Assembly (NCBI GenBank): GCA_016808115.1
Contig: JAEQBH010002439.1
Span: 558,001-622,000, forward strand
Origin: Tetrastigma voinierianum
Lineage: Eukaryota > Streptophyta > Magnoliopsida > Vitales > Vitaceae
Direction of reading: 5' to 3'
DNA: 64,000 nucleotides
Shown here: in pieces, positions 57,995-64,000 of the stretch
How the letters are laid out: each line of letters begins with the position of its first letter
Position numbering within the stretch: position 1 is the stretch's first letter
Notes under the pieces: generated by a model
Database searches by the model: none
Told to the model about the DNA's origin: nothing
What the model saw: the letters and a program-made list of their open reading frames with translations, nothing else
Program-made: the position numbers and the translations under genes

Positions 57995-58673
57995 GGGGAT
58001 TTTGGAGAAAGTTTTACCTCAATTTTTTTAGGAGATAATTTTGTGAGGAGTCAAGCCAATTTCTTTAGGATATAATTTTGTGAGGAGTCAAGGCTTCATT
58101 GCCAAGGACCAAAACCGAAATTACTCGTCTTGTTGTGATCACTATCTTGATCTAAAATTGGTTATTTTCCAATAAATATATTGATGTATATTGAGATTTC
58201 TTATTAAAATATTTAGAGTGGGGTGTAGAAGGCTTCCTTCCCCCATATTCCAGCCCGTTTTGCCTCCTTATTCAACGCCGCTACCGGTGGCCAAATCACA
58301 TCCTCACGAGGACAGGCCAGAGGGGAACGCGGGACAGACGCCTTCCTTCATAAACTAATTACTGGCTGACAAAAAGGCATGCCCAAGAAGTTCATAGGTA
58401 CGAAGATATTTTTATTTATTTATTTTTAAAACATGAACTTGTGAATTATTTATTATCTTTATAATTTATTTTTATTTTCTTTTAAAAACTAAAAAACAAT
58501 ATCTCAATATTTTTCTAGAGAAACTACATACACAATCAAAACAAGACAAAGAATGAAAGATATTATTATGGGAATCAACTAGCATCCGACACCAATGTTG
58601 GGATGACACCTCTTTAGCTGGACCCAAAAGTCATTCAGACCCAACTTTATAATCATTAAATTCAAGAAATCGT
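57995..58673 (+). repeat. Repeat R, copy 2
   Basis: Matches 14477-15080 in the same orientation, with small indels; an extra stretch at 58305-58400 is not in copy 1. It extends past the point where copy 1 is cut by an LTR (AAGAAATCGTTGACATGC). Inside, AGGAGATAATTTTGTGAGGAGTCAAG is tandemly doubled. No coding potential. Confidence 0.75.
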
Positions 58674-59596
58674 TGACATGCATGTATGGTGAGGCATAAA
58701 AAAGGATCAAATTCGAGTTTTTTTTTTAAAATAAAATACTATAAAATAAATAAATGTAAAAAAAAAGAATCTCCTTGCATAAATAATTCTTCATAAAAGT
58801 AAGATAAACTTATGAGTTTGTTCATAGGCATACATCCTGCCCCTTACATGTAACAAGTATGAAAATTATTTTATCGGTTTATAAACATGTTGGAGTTTTT
58901 TCCCAAATTTGTTATGAGTATGCGAGAGTGTTTATTGTGCCCTGGTTATATAAAAAAATATTAATTTTTGTTTTATTTTTTAAATATAATAATAATATTA
59001 ATAAAATTATTGTTAACAAAATCTATACCTATAATAAAAGAGTGAATAGCTTTGGATTGAGTGTTTTTCCATTCACCTTTTTCCCAATTTATACATGGAT
59101 TATTTATATATTGACAATTTTACCATTCCGTTTGTCTACCCATGTTATTTCCCCTTTTTACGTCGCTTGCCATTGAAAAATATTACAAAACCTTCAATTA
59201 TGTCGTGACTTGATGTGCATTAGACGAAAGCAATATTCACATAAGAGAACATCCCCTCTATTATAATACACTTAGAGCATTTCCAATCATTCTTCATTTT
59301 TTACTCTATCTCCATATTTAGAGATTTGGACTCAAAAAATACACTCCAATCATCTTCCATTTCCGTCTTCATATTTGGAAATGTGAATAGTAAATACTAT
59401 TCCCTTATTATTTTAATAAATTTGAATAATTTAAATTTTTTATTAAAATTATTTTTTGATATTGATATAATACAGTTTTATTTCTATTGTAAATATAAGA
59501 CATTAAGATTTTAATTAACTAATTCAATAATTTTTTAGAAATAAAAATATAACTTAAAATTGAAAATAAAAAAGAATATAGAGATTATATCACATG
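58674..59596. other. AT-rich unassigned DNA
   Basis: Very AT-rich and without gene motifs. The frames 58859-59176 and 59326-59514 are composition-driven and low-complexity. GAGCATTTCCAATCATTCTTC at about 59275 followed by a similar CTCCAATCATCTTCC at 59343 is a short internal repeat. Confidence 0.4.
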
Positions 59597-59723
59597 ATGT
59601 TATGAAATTAGCTATTTTCTTTTAAAAACTAAAAACAACATTCAATTTTTTTTTCTTAGAGAAACTACACAATCAAAACAAGACAAAAGAACGGAAGATA
59701 TTATGGAATCAGCTAGCATTCGA
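59597..59723 (+). repeat. Repeat R, copy 3 (partial)
   Basis: TTTTCTTTTAAAAACTAAAAAC to CAGCTAGCATTCGA, matching 14886-14990 of copy 1 more closely than copy 2 does. It breaks off at 59723, where the second Athila-type LTR region appears to start. Confidence 0.75.
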
Positions 59724-62032
59724 ACCATCCAGCCATGAGAGCTTAGGGTTTCCATATGCTTAACCTAACATGTATGTTCCGATCCTTTCTCCATTGCTTC
59801 TAGGTCATGTGGTAATACGTTGAGATGCCCAAGAGGGTCCGCTAATGGTACTAGGATCCCCGTAAAAACCTAGAAGGAGTTTTTTATCTAGCCACTACAT
59901 TCCACTAGATACTTGGCAAGTCCAACAATATGTCGGATTGTTTACCAAGAGAATCTTCATTCGGCATGGACAAGAGATTGTCTCTTGTCGGTGGGTTTCA
60001 TAGAGCTTAAGTAAAAACCTAAAAGCAACTCAGAGAAGTGATCAAGATCATACCTAACCCTAGAAAATGGACTAATTAATAATAAATCTAATAAGAGGAC
60101 CCCTCTAGTTGGGTCACTGTCGACGGATATAAGCCTTCTGCCCGAGTGCTTAATTAGGAAACCCTAGAAACCCTAAGTTCTGTTGTTAGCGATTTTTCGT
60201 AAGCGCATGGGTCACATAAGTAATACAGTGGACTAACAAGTCCAAATATTGATTCCTTAGGGAAGGTGTGGTTTTAGCAAGGATTAAGTACCCCGGCTAC
60301 TAAAGTCGTTCACTATCTGAGCGACTTAATGGTTAGGTGAAAATGGTTTTAAAAACAAAATAAAACAAAACAAAGTAGGTTATGATCAATGTTCACTTAC
60401 AAGGACTGGGTTAATCTCAAAGAAAGAGCTCAAGGAAAGATATTAGGGTTGATTGCTTCTGTTGATGCATTTGATTTATATTTATGAAGTATTAATTAAG
60501 TGAATATATACTTATGCTTGTCCAAGGAACGTGGTATGAGGTTTACACTTTCGTGTCTCCCCTTAATTTCTCACACCAACTACCTATTCTCCTTTTGGTC
60601 CATCTAGGTCATTAAATGTGATACTTTTCTAAGGCAGTTCTTTCCTTGGGAACTTATCGTCACCTCTCATCCATACGATAGATTTCTCTGATCGGTGCTT
60701 GATCGACTACTCTCATTCATATGATCGTCACATACGCTTTTCGAGATTTGTGTTGTACTCTTAACAGTCCATTCATATTAGGCATTCCCAATTTCCTAGA
60801 CTTCTTTGATTAGGTTAATTAGTATTTCAATTAACTAATTCATACTTTAAGAGACCCGGGACCAGATTTTAGGGCGTAATACAAGCATCACCAAGGATGC
60901 CCTAGTATGGGGATCGAAGACCCAATCCTCGCATTGGATAATTGCTGAAAACCATAATAATCCTAAGAACTATACCAACCATCATCAACAAAAACACAAA
61001 TTCACAAAACAATTCTAAAAGAAATACAAATCAAACATCAATTTATGCAATCAACCCTAGAGGAAAATTTAGCAATTCATTGCAACCCACAAATCTATCA
61101 AAATCATGCCTATTACATCCATAATGATGAAAGAGATGAGAAGAGAGTGAGAGTACGAGATACAAAACAAATATGAGATGAGGAATGCTCCAAACTCGGC
61201 TCTAAGGTTAAATGAGATCTTCTAGTTGATGGATTCTTCAATATTACACCAAATCCAAAGTAAAATAAACAAAAACTCAAACCCTAAAGTGGCTCAAGAA
61301 GAAGAGAGGAGAAACCTTAAGGAGAGTTTTCTCTTTCCCAAAAACGGAACCCTAGATAAGTCTAAAGAACCAAAATTTATAGGCTTTAGGAAATGGGCCT
61401 TTAAAAGGGCCAAAAATGGTAAAAAAATGGCTAATTTTTGCAAGGCCCGACGTCCTTCGCCTCGGTGAACCAGTAGCTTTCTTCTTTGCATGGCACACGG
61501 ATTCGCGGTAGCTCACGATAATTTCAATGGCTTCCTTGAGTGTGGTTTACTTTCTGACTTCAAACAATCATAACGCTCTCATATGACCTCCAAATGCAAT
61601 GATTTTGGTCTCTATGGAAAGCTAAGAAAGTGATCATCTATATCAATCTCGAGTCATTAGAGGCCATCGGGTGAAGTGAAAATGCACAAAAGTTGAGGGG
61701 TGATGCATGTGGTGTTTTGGAAAATCCTCTCATGACTTCATGAGGTCGTATCTTTTTCATTCGAACTCTGAATTGGGTGATCTTGGACTTCTTGGAAAGA
61801 TTGAAAGGTGTAGAATCCAATTCATCCATATCATGCTTGAATCCATGGGAGGATATGGTACAACCCAAAAATTCATCTTTTTGGCCCTCTTTATGCTCTC
61901 TTTGCTTCAAAATGTTCCTAGAGCCATAAGATGATAAAATTAAGCATTAGAGCTGTTAAAAACACCATAAAAGCATACGATTGATAGGTGATTAATGGTA
62001 TAAAAGAATGTATGAAAAGCACCTATAAAATA
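59724..62032 (-). mobile_element. 3' LTR of a second Athila-type element, minus strand
   Basis: The right boundary is set by a polypurine tract (minus AAGTTTGGGGG, 62033-62043), followed on the minus strand by TATTTTATAGGTGC. AGGAACATTTTGAAGCAAAGA (minus, about 61910) is typical of these LTRs. The left boundary is inferred from where repeat R copy 3 breaks. The stretch at 60190-60330 (GCGCATGGGTCACATAAGTAATACAG) resembles sequence common in plant LTR elements, but I cannot place it exactly. No coding region; frames at 60942-61468 and 61638-61934 are chance. Confidence 0.5.
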
Positions 62033-62066
62033 CCCCCAAACTTGAGATTTTGCTTGTCCTCAAGCA
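62033..62066 (-). promoter_or_regulatory. Polypurine tract and adjoining hairpin
   Basis: Minus strand: TGCTTGAGGACAAGCA (62051-62066, stem 6, loop 4), then AAATCTCAAGTTTGGGGG. The combination CTTGAGGACAAGC...AAGTTTGGGGG directly before the LTR recurs in plant Athila-like elements. Confidence 0.7.
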
Positions 62067-64000
62067 AAGAACAAAACCATTTCCCTTTTCTCAAAAAACA
62101 AAACAAGTATGTTAAGCATGAAATTAAGATAATATATGATAAATTGCCTCAAGGATCTAACCTTCATACAACACAAAGAAAACTTTGAGATTACCTTTTT
62201 CAAAAAATAATAGACTGTCTATGAGTTGAACAACTTCAAACCAAAAGTTCTCAAAAGTGCGTGTGTGGTCTTCCCCTCTCTAGTCAATAGCAGTCGGATG
62301 GAATTAGATGAGGCATGAGTAGAATGGGGATCTCACTCACATGGTGAGTGTGCAAGACTCCATATACTTGTTGGACATATCACTCTCCACTAATGTAGGT
62401 TATACACAACTCTTAGGATCAATTAGGTCTTTATATAGCTTATAGTGCATGGCTTAGGTAAGGGTAGTTAAATAAATCATTTAGGCTTTAGTTTACCCAC
62501 AACATACACATTTTTCTTTTTTCTCTACTAATTGTTCATCCTTTTGCATATTTCCTTCTTTTTCATTGAACCTCTTAAGCTTCCCCCCAAACTTAGCTTA
62601 TTGCATCTTTTTATCTTATAGCTCCCCCAAAACTTGTAGATGATTTTATGCATCCTCCACCCAAGACACCAAGAGCTTTATTTTTCATATTACAAGGGAT
62701 GATGGTCATGATGTTCAACCCTTTTAAGCTTTCTACCTACCCCATGTAACAAGCTTTAGGTTAGTAACTCCCAGACCAGTTGACATTAGGGTACTAGGTG
62801 TAGAACACCCCTAAGAACTTACTTGCTCAAGGTAGGAAGGCTACAAGGCCAAACTTACTCCTCTTTACTTTATTCTTTCTTTTTCCATTTTTTATACTTT
62901 TTTCTTCCTTTTCCACCCAAGCCTCTGTTCTAATTAAAATAAATCCTCTTCAACCAACTTCCAGAATTCACTACATGTAATCACAGATATTGGCATTGAA
63001 ATCAACATGTTAGGGTAAACAAGGGCTTTGTCTGAAAGGTATTCAACACAAAGGACAAGGGGTTCATTCTTGGCTTTTTCTTAAAAGTAAAAATGACTAA
63101 TATATGGCTCAAATTGGGTGACTATGGACATATGCAAGATTAGTTGGAAGGCTAATCGATCCAAGGATGGCCTAGATCATTTCCTAATTGTCGTGTTGCT
63201 TAGGATATCGCCTTGAGCGATAATTGAACAAGTTCTAGAGTCTTTAGAGATGAAAATATGAAATGATCACCTAATTCTTCTCTAAACCAAGCAAAATTGA
63301 CCAAAAAGGGTACATGACTTGTGCTAAAGATGCCAGAGCAATGGTTAGGTCTACTAAGTGGTCAAACCATTATGCTTTATCATTCCGAAAATATCTCTCA
63401 TTTTCTTCATGTGAGAGAAGGTTCAATCATTATTCATCATAGTCATCATAATTATCCCAAAACAAGCTCAACGAAAACAAAAACAACCTAAAAATGAAAA
63501 AAATAACATAAAAAAACCGAAAACACAAAAAGCAACTAAACACACAAGCAACAAGAAGAAAACACTAAAGATAGAATCATTGAAGCTGCTGGAAGAATTT
63601 AAAAAACTTCAATACCCCTAAACTTAAAACATGCATTGTTCTCAATGTATGAAAAATGAAAGTTAAGAATAGATGACTCCCCTAGATGATCAATTTTGAT
63701 CATTGGGCTTGGGTGTGGTGGGTTTGGATGAAGTTCCCTCACTAAGATTCAGCTTCAATGTCTTGAAAAGAAAAAACCAAATAAACACTTAAAATAAAAT
63801 CAACATGCAACACATACTAAAAATAACTAAAAACAGACAACTAAAATAATAAATGAATAAAAATCCTTATTTTTGCTCAGGGTACCTTCTAAGAGCTGCT
63901 TCGTTTTTAGAGTTCAACTAGACTCATTGGGGAAGTCTGAAATGTTTGCTTTGGCCCTTCATCTATTGTGGCCAATACTCCCTCTTCATCCTCATTGTTC
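62067..64000 (-). other. 3' internal (untranslated) part of the second Athila-type element
   Basis: No open frame or domain was found on either strand up to the window edge. By position it is the 3' UTR or a decayed downstream ORF of the minus-strand element, whose pol would lie to the right of the window. Confidence 0.4.

Overview
The window is plant nuclear DNA, most likely a gene-poor, pericentromere-like part of a eudicot chromosome. No intact host gene was found. Almost all of it is decayed, nested LTR retrotransposons: Ty3/gypsy Tat, Athila and Tekay/Del-like chromovirus lineages, and one Ty1/copia element. Plant evidence is the Tat second RNase H, Athila-type pol with a TGGCGCC primer site, chromovirus LTRs beginning TGTAACACCC with a TGGTATCAGAGC primer site, and a plant-like HSP70 fragment. 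Every reading frame is broken, and lineages were assigned by recalled family motifs, not by a search.

Layout. (1) About 385-12075: a Tat element on the + strand with the end of RNase H, a second RNase H, integrase, a 72-bp tandem repeat block, an ANTISENSE gene (9981 to 7334, with TATA boxes near 10.5 kb and AATAAA at 3296) and a 3' LTR. A solo LTR (A1, 3325-7281, minus), itself holding another LTR (B, 4494-6314), sits in the 3' UTR of the antisense gene. (2) 12205-14476: an HSP70 gene fragment and unassigned DNA. (3) 14477-15080: one copy of a low-copy repeat (R1) that recurs at 57995-58673 and 59597-59723. (4) 15081-21183: a minus LTR fragment abutting a + strand chromovirus (T1) that lacks its integrase and 3' LTR. 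(5) 21185-30581: a minus-strand chromovirus (M) whose RNase H is split by a + solo LTR (22949-25748). (6) 30925-57696: a four-level nest. A copia element (C) is split by a solo LTR (T3, 31805 to about 54292). T3 is split by a complete Athila element (32389-52567). The Athila holds two minus-strand solo LTRs (A2, 33375-37293, with perfect GTCTT target duplications, and A3, 45365-49676). (7) 59724-64000: the 3' LTR and 3' internal part of a second Athila-type element on the minus strand, running off the right edge.

Most interesting signal. Several of the long chromovirus-type LTRs carry arrays of short CpG-containing hairpin words in their interior: AGTACCGAAGTACT / AGTGCTGTCGCACT words at about 20-bp spacing in A1 and A2, the perfect palindrome ATGTCGCGACAT in the 15081 LTR, GATTC...GAATC and AATGTG...CACATT words inside about 105-bp repeats in A3 and T3, and a 24-bp perfect inverted repeat in T3. 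Stems change in compensating pairs, so the hairpin seems to be kept while the word changes. I do not know this as a described feature.

The target duplications and interrupted domains give an order of events: copia first, then T3 into copia, then Athila into T3, then A2 and A3 into Athila. Separately, A1 entered the Tat element, and 22949-25748 entered M.
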